DNA from: Acidobacteriota bacterium
GTDB lineage: Bacteria > Acidobacteriota > Terriglobia > Terriglobales > Acidobacteriaceae
Reading direction: 5' to 3'
Assembly: GCA_013288805.1 (NCBI GenBank)
Contig: JABDBE010000004.1
Coordinates: 42,398-106,397, forward strand
Length of the DNA: 64,000 nucleotides
Shown here: positions 17,401 through 24,801 of the stretch, one piece after another
Layout of the letters: each line of letters begins with the position of its first letter
How positions within the stretch are numbered: position 1 is the first letter of the stretch
Notes under the pieces: model-generated
Database searches by the model: none
Told to the model about the DNA's origin: nothing
Seen by the model: the letters and a program-made list of their open reading frames with translations, nothing else
Translations under genes and position numbers: made by a program

Positions 17401-17585
17401 CACCCACAGGTACGGTCGCGTTTAAGAACGGAGCCACGATCATGGGCAAGGTTCCGCTCAGAGGAGGACGCGCGATCTTCAACAAGGTTTTCAACTCGGC
17501 GGGAACGAAATCCATCACCGCCACCTACAGCGGCAATGCGAACTTCACGCCTAGTTCAGCAGAACTGACCCAGACGTTTAATTGA
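14484..17585 (+). CDS. Large secreted FG-GAP/VCBS repeat protein with two Ig-like domains
   Basis: The 1033-residue protein has AAGGAG upstream of its ATG and a signal peptide (LLKRAGLFLVLLPIFVFAQL). I count 14 FG-GAP/VCBS units, each with the calcium loop DxNGDGxxDL (for example VADVNGDGKPDLVVAN) and VGVLLGNGDGTF, from about residue 105 to 845. They should form two beta-propellers. Two bacterial Ig-like domains follow (SGTPTGTVKFMDGSTILGTS and SGTPTGTVAFKNGATIMGKV). Ten of the first eleven propeller loops contain C-x(3-8)-C pairs missing from ordinary VCBS repeats, or a related single Cys loop, suggesting disulfide clamps. Likely a surface adhesin or matrix protein of unknown ligand. Confidence 0.9.
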   Translation: MLLKRAGLFLVLLPIFVFAQLPLPGPEPQAAHRSSLPQVGLQASLPLPQFGPFDPRGNMRPPFAPEDKVSMKHGFGHPEIPWGHHNSIFLTAPTYESGGYYAESVAVGDVNGDGNADLVVTNQCGDSACMRRGLVGVLLGKGDGTFEWALKYDSGGYGAFSVAVADVNGDGKPDLVVANVCASSNCTNGGAVSVLLGNGDGTFHAAKSYGSGGQDAYSVAVEDVNGDGKPDLLVANYCADSECSTDGNVGVLIGNGDGTFRAAVPYNSGAYHTVSVAVGDVNGDGKPDLVVGSYCASSSNCASGSVGVLLGNGNGTFRAAVSYSSGGYEAQSVAVGDVNGDGKLDLLVANTICAPNDCATGSVGVLLGNGDGSFQPVVTYDSGGFSAESVAVADVNGDGKPDLLVTNNCVTEGAFNCVNGSVGVLLGNGDGTFQSAVSYGSGGTGASSVAVRDVNGDGKLDLLLANACGNNGNYGCMIGSVGVLLGNGSGTFKAAAIDASGGYEPYSVAVGDVNRDGNPDLLVANECGNTDDCNGVVGVLLGNGDGTFQPVVTYDSGGYDAQSVVVADVNGDGKPDLLVANGNGAVGVLLGNGDGTFQAAMSYGSGGQDAESVAVADVNGDGEPDLLVANGNGVVGVLLGKGDGTFQAAMSYGSAGASASSVAVADVNGDGKPDLVVANSCASSDCANGSVGVLLGNGDGTFQAAVSYSSGGGYTDAVVLGDLNRDGKLDLVLASEYATNSVTNGSVGVLLGDGDGTFQAVVVTSTPTPLEGIRSLALADFNGDGKLDLAVGAGNFLLLGNGDGTFQTPIELGAGGPGIAVGDFNRDGKPDLAVGGITVLLNISAFPTTTTITSSSNPSAFGQSVTFSATVTPEASGTPTGTVKFMDGSTILGTSSVTGGTAKFSTATLAVGHHRITASYSGDTTFAGSTSPPLYQLVNRATTSTMLVSSVNPSTVGLSVTFAATIVPQYSGTPTGTVAFKNGATIMGKVPLRGGRAIFNKVFNSAGTKSITATYSGNANFTPSSAELTQTFN

Positions 17586-17605
17586 CGCGGTTCCTTGCTT
17601 GATAC

Positions 17606-17625
17606 CCACAGCGCAAGCGCTGTGG
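17606..17625. terminator. Strong hairpin after the FG-GAP gene
   Basis: CCACAGCG CAAG CGCTGTGG is a perfect 8-base stem with a 4-base loop, 20 bases past the stop of the FG-GAP gene. No T-run follows, so it is either a weak intrinsic terminator or a stabilising 3' hairpin. The rest of 17586-17959 holds no supported gene. Confidence 0.5.
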
Positions 17626-17959
17626 ACGATGGCGCCCAAGGGTCTCAACGTCACGACGTTCGTTTTGCGAACCGTGAGTACGCCGTCCTGAAACGCGAGT
17701 TTTCCTATCTCGGCGCGGGCAGTCACGGACATCTGGTAGCACACTTCGTTTATATCGGACGTCCCGATCTCGATTGGACGCTTTTGGCTTAAGGGAATGA
17801 GAGTGCCTGGTACCCGCGTTAGTTCCGCTGGATGCTTTGAGAAGAAGCAATGGGTGAAATTGAAGGTTGAAGGTCTGACGCTTATTGAAGGTGTCGTTGA
17901 GAGCCTGGCGGCTGCGCGTCGTTAGTGGGAGTGGGTAAACAGGGCCGATTTCGGAAGCT

Positions 17960-19132
17960 TCAACCAGTGCGGCGTGACGTACTAGAGGTACCACTCAGCG
18001 ATGTGGAACGCTCCGGAGAATTCGGCTGAAGCAGTCCTCCAAGACCAGCCGCTGCGAATATCGCCTGTACTGATTTGCTACTATACAACGCAGTTCCGAT
18101 AACCGTTCCGAGCGTGTTCGTGATGAGATCAGTCATGCCAGAATCCCGGGTTGGGAGAAATGCCTGCAACACTTCAATTGTAAGACTGACCACCCCGCCG
18201 AGAACGATTGTGGCCAGTGCTACTCGGTTAAGGCGTCGCACCGACACGAAATATGCACAGAAAAAGAACCCAAGTGGAACGAAACCACCGATGTTGATCA
18301 AAACATTTTTCCAGTAGCTCCAACTGGGCTGGAACTCATCCCAAGGCCTTTCAAGGAAGGGTGCATGCAGAACGAAAAAATGTCCTGGGATGCGAAGATC
18401 ATTTTCTGAATTGACCTGGTTATGAACGGTGGTGCCTGACCCTTCGTTGAATAGGTAGAGCTCGATCGGACCTTCGTTCTTGATCTCAGCGTTCTGGTTC
18501 GTTCTCCACGCGTTGTAGTGTTGCAAGACCTCCGTCTCGGTCAGCGCTCGATTGTAAATTGCAAGACTCCTTATCTGACCTTGCCAGCCGTTCTCCACTA
18601 GCGGGTGGTTGCCAACAAACAGTTGACCGTTCAGGTCGTCACTTGAGAGTCCGAACCGCGGCAAGGTGCGGACGAGACCACCGTTCAGGTAAACGGCTGT
18701 GCCCTGCGCGTTCGAAGTGAGCGTAACAAACAGTGGGTTGTTCTTCCGAAAAACGTGCCCGATGTAGACCTTAATCTTTCTAGGACGTTGCTGATCAACA
18801 ACCATGCGTTGCAAGAATAAGTCGTCTATAGATTGCTGCACCGAGAATGCAACGATTTGATTCTCCGGTTTGTAGAACGCGAGTATGGTGCCCCCGATAT
18901 CACTGTGATCAGGTTGCACCCAGATCTCGACGCTGCAGGATATTCTGTCTTTCGGACCAGCAAAACTAGGCGCCCCGGAACTCAGTACTACCCCGTATTG
19001 ACCAACATGAAGACCGTTGCGATTACCTAGCCAACTCACCTGATTCTTGGGTGCATGGAATGGCCAAAGTCCCGCGATCAAGATGATAATTAAGACAGCC
19101 GCACAGAGCAGTCCCAGCATTTTCTTCTGCAT
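17960..19132 (-). CDS. LamG-VanZ membrane protein
   Basis: The 390-residue protein starts with a membrane anchor (MLGLLCAAVLIIILIAGLWP). A LamG/concanavalin-like domain follows (about 50-225, with SCSVEIWVQPDH, LFVTLTSNAQGTAVYLNGGL and QIRSLAIYNRALTETEVLQH). A VanZ-type four-helix membrane region completes it (about 265-365: NVLINIGGFVPLGFFFCAYF, then TIEVLQAFLPTRDSGMTDLI). The LamG-VanZ combination is known in Acidobacteria and other EPS-producing bacteria. LamG modules bind glycans, so cell-surface polysaccharide contact is a reasonable inference. Its first 37 codons overlap the end of the upstream acyltransferase frame. Confidence 0.88.
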   Translation of the reverse strand: MQKKMLGLLCAAVLIIILIAGLWPFHAPKNQVSWLGNRNGLHVGQYGVVLSSGAPSFAGPKDRISCSVEIWVQPDHSDIGGTILAFYKPENQIVAFSVQQSIDDLFLQRMVVDQQRPRKIKVYIGHVFRKNNPLFVTLTSNAQGTAVYLNGGLVRTLPRFGLSSDDLNGQLFVGNHPLVENGWQGQIRSLAIYNRALTETEVLQHYNAWRTNQNAEIKNEGPIELYLFNEGSGTTVHNQVNSENDLRIPGHFFVLHAPFLERPWDEFQPSWSYWKNVLINIGGFVPLGFFFCAYFVSVRRLNRVALATIVLGGVVSLTIEVLQAFLPTRDSGMTDLITNTLGTVIGTALYSSKSVQAIFAAAGLGGLLQPNSPERSTSLSGTSSTSRRTG

Positions 19133-20096
19133 TCCGATTGTCGGTGTCAGCAGTGATTGGCAGCATCAGAAACCGATGCTTGTCCAGATGGAATGTTCTC
19201 GCTGCATCGAGCGGAATCTTTTCCAGCAAATAGATCCCATAACTGATCGTCCCTGTGTAAACCATAAATCGGTTGGTCAAAACGGACTGCAGCCATCTCT
19301 GCGGCGAGAACAAAGCGAGGTATACGAAGGAAACCGAGGCCACGGCAGTTAAAGAGAAAACAATCCATCGCGCATGGAACGCCGTTTCGACCGTAAGAGC
19401 GAGCGGGATGGTGACAAGAAATATGATCCATGCACGCGTCAAGAACTCTGCCGGTGAAAAACTGATCGAACGGATAACAATTGCCAGGAGCGCTCCGGCC
19501 ATTAGGCCGTCCAAACGGCAGAACGTATTCGCGTAGATATTCACCTGATGTGATGACAAATACAAACGCAGCACTGGAGAAAGAAAAATCACTGCTATAG
19601 CAATCTTGCGCAGCTGGGCCTCAGTGCAGAACCGCACCACCAAAGGCCACACCAAGTAGAACTGTTCCTCGACGGCGAGCGACCAGGTCACGCCAAGGGG
19701 TCCGGTGGCCATGGCTGGGATCCGAACCAGGAAATTCTGCAGGAAAATTGGAAAAGCCCACCAAGGCGACGACCGCGCTTCGAACACGGCGTGAGCCTCG
19801 GACGGACGCACAAACGGGACAATCACGAACATGAAAAGCAGCACGGAATAATACAGAGGCCAGATCCGCAGACAGCGTCGCGCGTAGAAGTTTCTGAAAT
19901 AGCCCTCGGATTGTTTCGTGTCCAGCAAAATCCCAGTAATCAAGAATCCGGACAACACAAAAAAAAGATCCACGCCCATCCATCCGTTGTCCGAGATCAC
20001 CCGCAAAAGGTGCGACGGATACTGGTCGGTGTTGTGCACTAACACCAAGAGCACTGCGATGCCGCGAACGGCATCCAGTTGAGGGATTTTCTTCAT
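19023..20096 (-). CDS. Acyltransferase family 3 (OafA-like), C-terminus replaced
   Basis: The start at 20096 (KKIPQLDAVRGIAVLLVLVH) matches the family; the frame extends further but without similarity. The expected features are seen: RGIAVLLVLVHN with the catalytic His, GVDLFFVLSGFLITGILL, FYARRCLRIWPLYY, TWSLAVEEQFYLVWPL, and ISYGIYLLEKIPLD near the end. These integral membrane enzymes O-acetylate surface sugars. After FLMLPI the frame runs into non-membrane sequence (TADTDNRNAEENAG..) that overlaps the start of the LamG-VanZ gene by 110 bases. The final one or two helices are therefore missing, by deletion or frameshift. Activity is doubtful. Confidence 0.8.
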   Translation of the reverse strand: MKKIPQLDAVRGIAVLLVLVHNTDQYPSHLLRVISDNGWMGVDLFFVLSGFLITGILLDTKQSEGYFRNFYARRCLRIWPLYYSVLLFMFVIVPFVRPSEAHAVFEARSSPWWAFPIFLQNFLVRIPAMATGPLGVTWSLAVEEQFYLVWPLVVRFCTEAQLRKIAIAVIFLSPVLRLYLSSHQVNIYANTFCRLDGLMAGALLAIVIRSISFSPAEFLTRAWIIFLVTIPLALTVETAFHARWIVFSLTAVASVSFVYLALFSPQRWLQSVLTNRFMVYTGTISYGIYLLEKIPLDAARTFHLDKHRFLMLPITADTDNRNAEENAGTALCGCLNYHLDRGTLAIPCTQESGELAR

Positions 20097-20378
20097 GCCA
20101 GCTTTTCTTACGTCTACTGTTCCATCGCCCACCCTGTCCGACCGGGTGAAACCCAGTAAGCAACGGTTACAGTACAGGGCAGACTCTCTCCCCTGCACGG
20201 AGTGAATTAGAACGGTGAGAACCGGACTTCTTCCAAGAGTCTGAACGAATGATTTGCAAATGGGGGTCGCGAAAATCGATTACACGCGAACCGGGACTTT
20301 AGCTGTCTTCGAGTGACCATCTTGACGCTTACCTAGATGATCCGAGAGGAAAGAATTCGCTCCATGGCCGCTCGATTA

Positions 20379-20483
20379 TCATTTCCGTCGCCGCCGTTCG
20401 CTGCGGTGGTATAGCGATTGTAGGCCGAGGGAACACACGACAATCAGAAATAATCCCAAATATGCAGAGAATGGGACAGGCAT
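20379..20483 (-). CDS. Small single-helix membrane peptide, 34 residues
   Basis: The ATG at 20483 is preceded by a near-ideal site, AGGGAGGTGAAC. The peptide is VPFSAYLGLFLIVVCSLGLQ after the initial Met-Pro, then a basic tail with HRSERRRRK: one membrane helix with positive residues on the cytoplasmic side. The surrounding 600 bases contain no other supported gene. I do not recognise a family. The strong ribosome site and positive-inside layout argue for a real small protein. Confidence 0.5.
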   Translation of the reverse strand: MPVPFSAYLGLFLIVVCSLGLQSLYHRSERRRRK

Positions 20484-20711
20484 TGTTCACCTCCCTGGGG
20501 AAAAGCCAATTGAAATATTAGTACAGCACAAAGTCGTGTTCTATGGCCTTGTTTTCGCGGTCCTTGTCTTGGGTGCGGATGCGGCGAAATGCTTGATGCG
20601 CTGATCGGACGCTGCGAGCCAGACGGCGCAAACTTTGAATTCGAGTAGTGAGAACAAATCCTGCGCCAAAAAGCCTGAGGTATTGATTCGAATGTCAGCT
20701 TGGGAGTCTAT

Positions 20712-21143
20712 TTACTTACCCGGAATGGAGGCATGCGCTATATTCGCGTGACCGCCTTCTCGCGCACCTTGGTGATCAGCTGCGACCACATAGTAATAAT
20801 ACTTGTGTCGAAGCTGGACGAAATAATCGACACAATTCGTAGTTGTGATCGGTTTTTGGTTGATCTTACCGAACGTCGAGGAAGTCTTGTCACGACGATA
20901 CACGTTGTAGCCCACTACGCTTGGCGAGGTGCTGGCTTTCCACGAGAGGATGACACTGTGCGACGATGGCCGGGCGTCTCCTTGGATCGACATTTCGGGC
21001 GTGCAACTCGGCGCTTCGTTGGCAGCTTGCGATCCAGACTTGCCAGCAAAGGCGGCCCCAGGCGGCCAGATTCCAGCTATAACGAAGATAAATGCTCCGA
21101 GCAAATTCATCGGACTTCTGGATAATTGCAAAACGTGTTTCAC
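20712..21143 (-). CDS. Small secreted fibronectin-III-like protein
   Basis: The 143-residue protein has an N-terminal hydrophobic export signal (MNLLGAFIFVIAGIWPPGAA) and then one Fn3-like domain: SHSVILSWKASTSPSVVGYN, VYRRDKTSSTFGKIN and LRHKYYYYVVAADHQG. The domain is the same type as in 13211-14206. It is probably an exported single-domain binding protein, located next to the EPS region. No anchor is seen. Confidence 0.75.
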   Translation of the reverse strand: MKHVLQLSRSPMNLLGAFIFVIAGIWPPGAAFAGKSGSQAANEAPSCTPEMSIQGDARPSSHSVILSWKASTSPSVVGYNVYRRDKTSSTFGKINQKPITTTNCVDYFVQLRHKYYYYVVAADHQGAREGGHANIAHASIPGK

Positions 21144-21203
21144 GTGCGACTCACACCTAATTGGGAAGCACGACTACTATTCAATTGCAACTTGTACGAA
21201 CCG

Positions 21204-22277
21204 TCAGTTTAGAAAAGGGAGACTTTGTAGAACGTCGGCGATGCGCTCACCTGCGTGCCCGTCCCACAGCGGGGGTATGGTTCCCTTCTTGGCTTTTCCC
21301 GCTACGATTTTCGATAGCTCAGAACTGAGCTTATCTCTGTCCTGCCCAACAATTACGTTTGTACCTAAGCTGACCGTGACCGGACGTTCTGTGTTGTCGC
21401 GCAGGGTTATGCACGGGATTCCCAGGTACGTGGTTTCTTCCTGGATCCCGCCGGAATCGGTGATGACCACGGCGGCACGGCTCTGCAGAGCCAAGAATTC
21501 GATGTACGGCAACGGTTCCGACAGGTGAAGCTTCTCAACCTTGAGCGCGAACTCCGTTATGCGCTGACGTGTCCTCGGGTGTACAGGGAAAACCACGTCC
21601 AAGTCTTCATTTATTTCGAGCAGGGATTCGAGAACGCTCTTCAGAGTTTCGCTGTTGTCCACGTTGGATGGCCGGTGAAGGGTGACCAGAGCGTAGCGTT
21701 CGGGAAACCCATTCTTCGGGCATCGCCGAGCGGCGGGCAAAAGGCGTACCAAGGAGTCGATCATGACATTGCCAACTCGGTAGATCTTCTCGGCGGGAAC
21801 GCCTTCATGCTTTAGATTCACGTCGCCGTCATCAGAGGGAGTGAACAGGAAATCAGCAAGCCGGTCGGTGACGACGCGGTTGATCTCCTCCGGCATACTC
21901 CAGTCAAAGGAACGGAGTCCGGCTTCTACGTGGCCCACCCTGATGCCTAATTTCGCGCACACCAGAGCAGCCGCGACTGTGGAGTTCACATCCCCATAAA
22001 CCAGGACGACATCTGGCTTGCGTTCCAGGACGATGCGCTCGAACCCAGTCATAATCTCCGCCGTTTGCCGCGCATGGCTGCCGGAACCCACGCCCAGATT
22101 CACATCTGGCGCCGGGATCTCCAGTTGGGAGAAAAAGACATCCGACATGTTGGCGTCGTAATGCTGGCCAGTGTGCACGAGTGTCTGTTTCACTGCTGTT
22201 CGCTTTCCGAGCGCGTGCAGCACGGGTGCCGCCTTCATGAAGTTCGGACGAGCCCCGACGACGTGAAGAATATGCAT
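21204..22277 (-). CDS. wecB: UDP-N-acetylglucosamine 2-epimerase, non-hydrolysing
   Basis: The 357-residue protein interconverts UDP-GlcNAc and UDP-ManNAc, supplying ManNAc for surface glycans. The motifs are complete: HVVGARPNFMKAAPV at the N-terminus, YGDVNSTVAAAL (Asp96), HVEAGLRSFDWSMPEEINR (Glu118, Glu130/131), TLHRPSNVD and DSGGIQEETTYLGIPCITLR. Length and order are those of WecB/MnaA. It ends the minus-strand polysaccharide series, 35 bases after the NodB-like gene. No UDP-ManNAc dehydrogenase is present in the window, so the sugar is either used directly or oxidised by an enzyme encoded elsewhere. Confidence 0.95.
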   Translation of the reverse strand: MHILHVVGARPNFMKAAPVLHALGKRTAVKQTLVHTGQHYDANMSDVFFSQLEIPAPDVNLGVGSGSHARQTAEIMTGFERIVLERKPDVVLVYGDVNSTVAAALVCAKLGIRVGHVEAGLRSFDWSMPEEINRVVTDRLADFLFTPSDDGDVNLKHEGVPAEKIYRVGNVMIDSLVRLLPAARRCPKNGFPERYALVTLHRPSNVDNSETLKSVLESLLEINEDLDVVFPVHPRTRQRITEFALKVEKLHLSEPLPYIEFLALQSRAAVVITDSGGIQEETTYLGIPCITLRDNTERPVTVSLGTNVIVGQDRDKLSSELSKIVAGKAKKGTIPPLWDGHAGERIADVLQSLPFLN

Positions 22278-22312
22278 AGCTATTTTGAACTCCTATGATG
22301 ATCCTGCATGGT

Positions 22313-23740
22313 TTAAGCCTCAACTTCGTATTCGAGACGGTCTCTAACCACTTTGGCGAAAGCCAGCTTGGCCCGTTCGGCACCAGGGCCTTCGATTTGC
22401 CACTTACCATTGTGATCGACGACGCGCAGTTTGCTGCGCGACCGCCACCAATCATCGATTTCGCCTGGCACCGCGAACCAGATTCTTTTTTCTTGACCCT
22501 GCTGGCGGAAGAAGCTCAACAGGTCCCGATAGATGCCTTGCGCCCTCTTTTCGATCACGTAGTCTGGATGCACGATAAAACTCACCAGGCCGTTTTTCTC
22601 CATAATCAGTTCGGTCTGCGCCTTCCACAGATCCAGTGAATACTCATTGAGCAAGTGAAACAGGGCGTAGTCTTGAGTCGTCGTGACGGGAATTTCCAAC
22701 ATATTCCCGACGAAATACGGCATCACCGTACAGCACCCGCCGCGTTGAGGATCGACATGCGCGACGTTCGGAACGGACATGTCGAAAGAAAACTCCAGCG
22801 CATCGTACCAATCGAGATTTCTATAAAGTACAGCAGCCCGGAAACCTTTGGCCTCGTACTCCTTGCCGTAGGCATTGATTCTCTGCGCACGGCGCAGGAA
22901 TTCTTCGCGACTGCGAAAAAGATGGCCATCGTGATTGAGGTCCTGGACGTTTACCTCAAAACCCCGGTCGCGGATGTTTTGAATAAAGTCAGCAGAGACC
23001 TTATAGCGTTCCTCGGGCACCACCTGGATCGATGCCTTGAAGCCAAAAGAGTCATCGATGTCCATTAACTCAGAGCAGAAGGTCTTCCCTTTCTCCGTCT
23101 CGAGGTCGTGCGTCATGGCCACACAGCTCTGAGCGCCATCGGGCCAGAACCAGACGAAAGGCACCCTGCCCACACCTCTTGCCTTCATGGATAACAGCAG
23201 CAAACGTTCGCACAAGTCCTCGACCGTCGTGTCCACTGGCCAATGCGGGAAGAGGAGGCGTTGCCAGCCATTCAAATGAGCCCGCTGAAAGAGTCGCCGA
23301 ATATTGACATGCAGCAGCGGCCGCAGGAAGTAGTACGCATCCCTTAGCGATCGCTTCCACCGGTTCAAGGCGCGTTGATTATCGCCGTTTGCATAACGCT
23401 CGAGACGCAGGTTGTCGATGATTTCGGTCGGGTCAAACGACAGAACCGGGTTTGAACCGTTCGTGGTTACATCTTTAAGCGCGTCGTAAAGGACACTATC
23501 GGGGCGGCTCGCTCGAAAACCTGTCGCCGAACGCCCGTAACAAATCGTGTCCCGCCCGAACCGAAAGTAGCCAGCTTCCTTGGACAAACTACCGCTCAGA
23601 TCGAACTTTACCAGACTCTCGGGACAGCGGTAACGATCGATTAATGCTTGTTCCATGGACTCCGATCGAGGTCCCTTAAACCGAACTCTACCGGCATTAA
23701 TCTGCAGAATATCAGGCGCTATCGTTGAGCGTGAGTTCAT
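22313..23740 (-). CDS. Polysaccharide-deacetylase-like (NodB-fold) protein
   Basis: The 475-residue protein has an N-terminal domain without recognised motifs (about 1-190). A NodB-like region follows: CVAMTHDLETEKGKTFCSEL in place of the usual TFDD motif, GFKASIQVVPEERYK, GFEVNVQDLNHDGHLFRSRE with its His pair, and SFIVHPDYVIEKR with a late His. Metal ligands Asp and His are thus present in altered form. Such proteins in EPS loci either de-N-acetylate the polymer or are inactive relatives. No signal peptide is seen, so a cytoplasmic substrate is possible. It sits between WecB and a GT2 gene on the same strand. Confidence 0.65.
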   Translation of the reverse strand: MNSRSTIAPDILQINAGRVRFKGPRSESMEQALIDRYRCPESLVKFDLSGSLSKEAGYFRFGRDTICYGRSATGFRASRPDSVLYDALKDVTTNGSNPVLSFDPTEIIDNLRLERYANGDNQRALNRWKRSLRDAYYFLRPLLHVNIRRLFQRAHLNGWQRLLFPHWPVDTTVEDLCERLLLLSMKARGVGRVPFVWFWPDGAQSCVAMTHDLETEKGKTFCSELMDIDDSFGFKASIQVVPEERYKVSADFIQNIRDRGFEVNVQDLNHDGHLFRSREEFLRRAQRINAYGKEYEAKGFRAAVLYRNLDWYDALEFSFDMSVPNVAHVDPQRGGCCTVMPYFVGNMLEIPVTTTQDYALFHLLNEYSLDLWKAQTELIMEKNGLVSFIVHPDYVIEKRAQGIYRDLLSFFRQQGQEKRIWFAVPGEIDDWWRSRSKLRVVDHNGKWQIEGPGAERAKLAFAKVVRDRLEYEVEA

Positions 23741-23827
23741 TCGACGTTACTTCGGTGGGTTTTTCTTGAAATTCAGTGGGTTTCGCTCATCTATTCCTAG
23801 GCCGGGAGATTCGCGACCTGCCTGCGT

Positions 23828-24778
23828 TCATACGCACCTGAGTTTCTCTCGTTCGTGCGCGACATCCCTCGACTGGCGATAGGATTCAACCATCATTCCA
23901 GCGGCCAACCACACCGCGAGTTTGCGGCTGAATCGCCGCGAGGGATTAAAGGTGACTATCCATCGCAGAGTCCCAACCGCAACCCTGCGAAAAAGATAAA
24001 GTGGAATCCCGCTGATGGACCACTCTCCGTCTGGCCCGACGCCAGCTTCCCGAACAGCAGTGCGGCCTTTGTCAAACCACCACTTCAGGAAAAATTCTCT
24101 TTTGAGCCTTTTCTGTGGCACTTCATGATGCACGACAGCCGCCGGCTCATATTTTATCCGCTCACCTGCAGCCAGCAACCTCCTGCCAAACTCTGTGTCC
24201 TCGTCGCGAATCTCGCTGTTTGGCCGAGGGCCCAGGTCAATTCGGAAGGTACCGTATTTCTCAAACATGCTGCGATGGAAAGCCATATTGGTGCCGAACG
24301 GCGCGTCGCTGAGCGAAAGCGTTTCCTGGCCCAGATCGAACATCACGAGCGGAGCCATGCCAAACCATTCTTTCTGTGGAAGCCAGGATGGCGGCACGCA
24401 GTTCCACTGCGGCAGGATGCGCCCCCCGGCACCAACCCATTCGCCGCCGCGTACGCCAGCCGTGAGATTCTGCAGCCATGTGGGGTCCACGATTACATCA
24501 TCATCCATAAAAGCGAAAACATCGCCTCTGGCCTCAGCAATCGCCGTATTCAACGCATACGATTTTCCCTGACGCGGCTCAAACAGGTAACGGAATCGCC
24601 CAGGATATCGACGGCAGAAGTCGTCGACGACTTCGCGCGTCTCGTCGCGCGAGTTATTGTCCACTACCAGGACTTCCCACTCGGTCGGGTCGGAGAAAGT
24701 CTGCGCGACTACGCTGTCCAGTGCCTTCGCCAGGCTCTGGCATCGGTTATACGTACACAGAATGACGGTTACGTTCAT
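23828..24778 (-). CDS. Glycosyltransferase family 2
   Basis: The 316-residue GT-A enzyme begins NVTVILCTYNRCQSLAKALD. It has the nucleotide-binding VLVVDNNSRDET and the metal-binding FAFMDDDVIVDPTW. The acceptor region contains GTNMAFHRSMFEKYG and an EDTEFGRRLLAAGERIKYEP block with the likely catalytic ED. ATG 24778 was chosen over an in-frame TTG 18 bases upstream. It resembles the gene at 25819-26766 closely in layout, and the two may act one after the other. It should transfer a sugar to the lipid-linked repeat unit; donor unknown. Confidence 0.88.
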   Translation of the reverse strand: MNVTVILCTYNRCQSLAKALDSVVAQTFSDPTEWEVLVVDNNSRDETREVVDDFCRRYPGRFRYLFEPRQGKSYALNTAIAEARGDVFAFMDDDVIVDPTWLQNLTAGVRGGEWVGAGGRILPQWNCVPPSWLPQKEWFGMAPLVMFDLGQETLSLSDAPFGTNMAFHRSMFEKYGTFRIDLGPRPNSEIRDEDTEFGRRLLAAGERIKYEPAAVVHHEVPQKRLKREFFLKWWFDKGRTAVREAGVGPDGEWSISGIPLYLFRRVAVGTLRWIVTFNPSRRFSRKLAVWLAAGMMVESYRQSRDVAHEREKLRCV

Positions 24779-24801
24779 GTGGTCTGCGGCAACCAATTCC
24801 C

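Noticed and set aside
17578..17994. 138-codon minus-strand frame after the FG-GAP gene
   Set aside because: Arg/His-rich composition without a domain, overlapping both the FG-GAP stop and the LamG-VanZ end.
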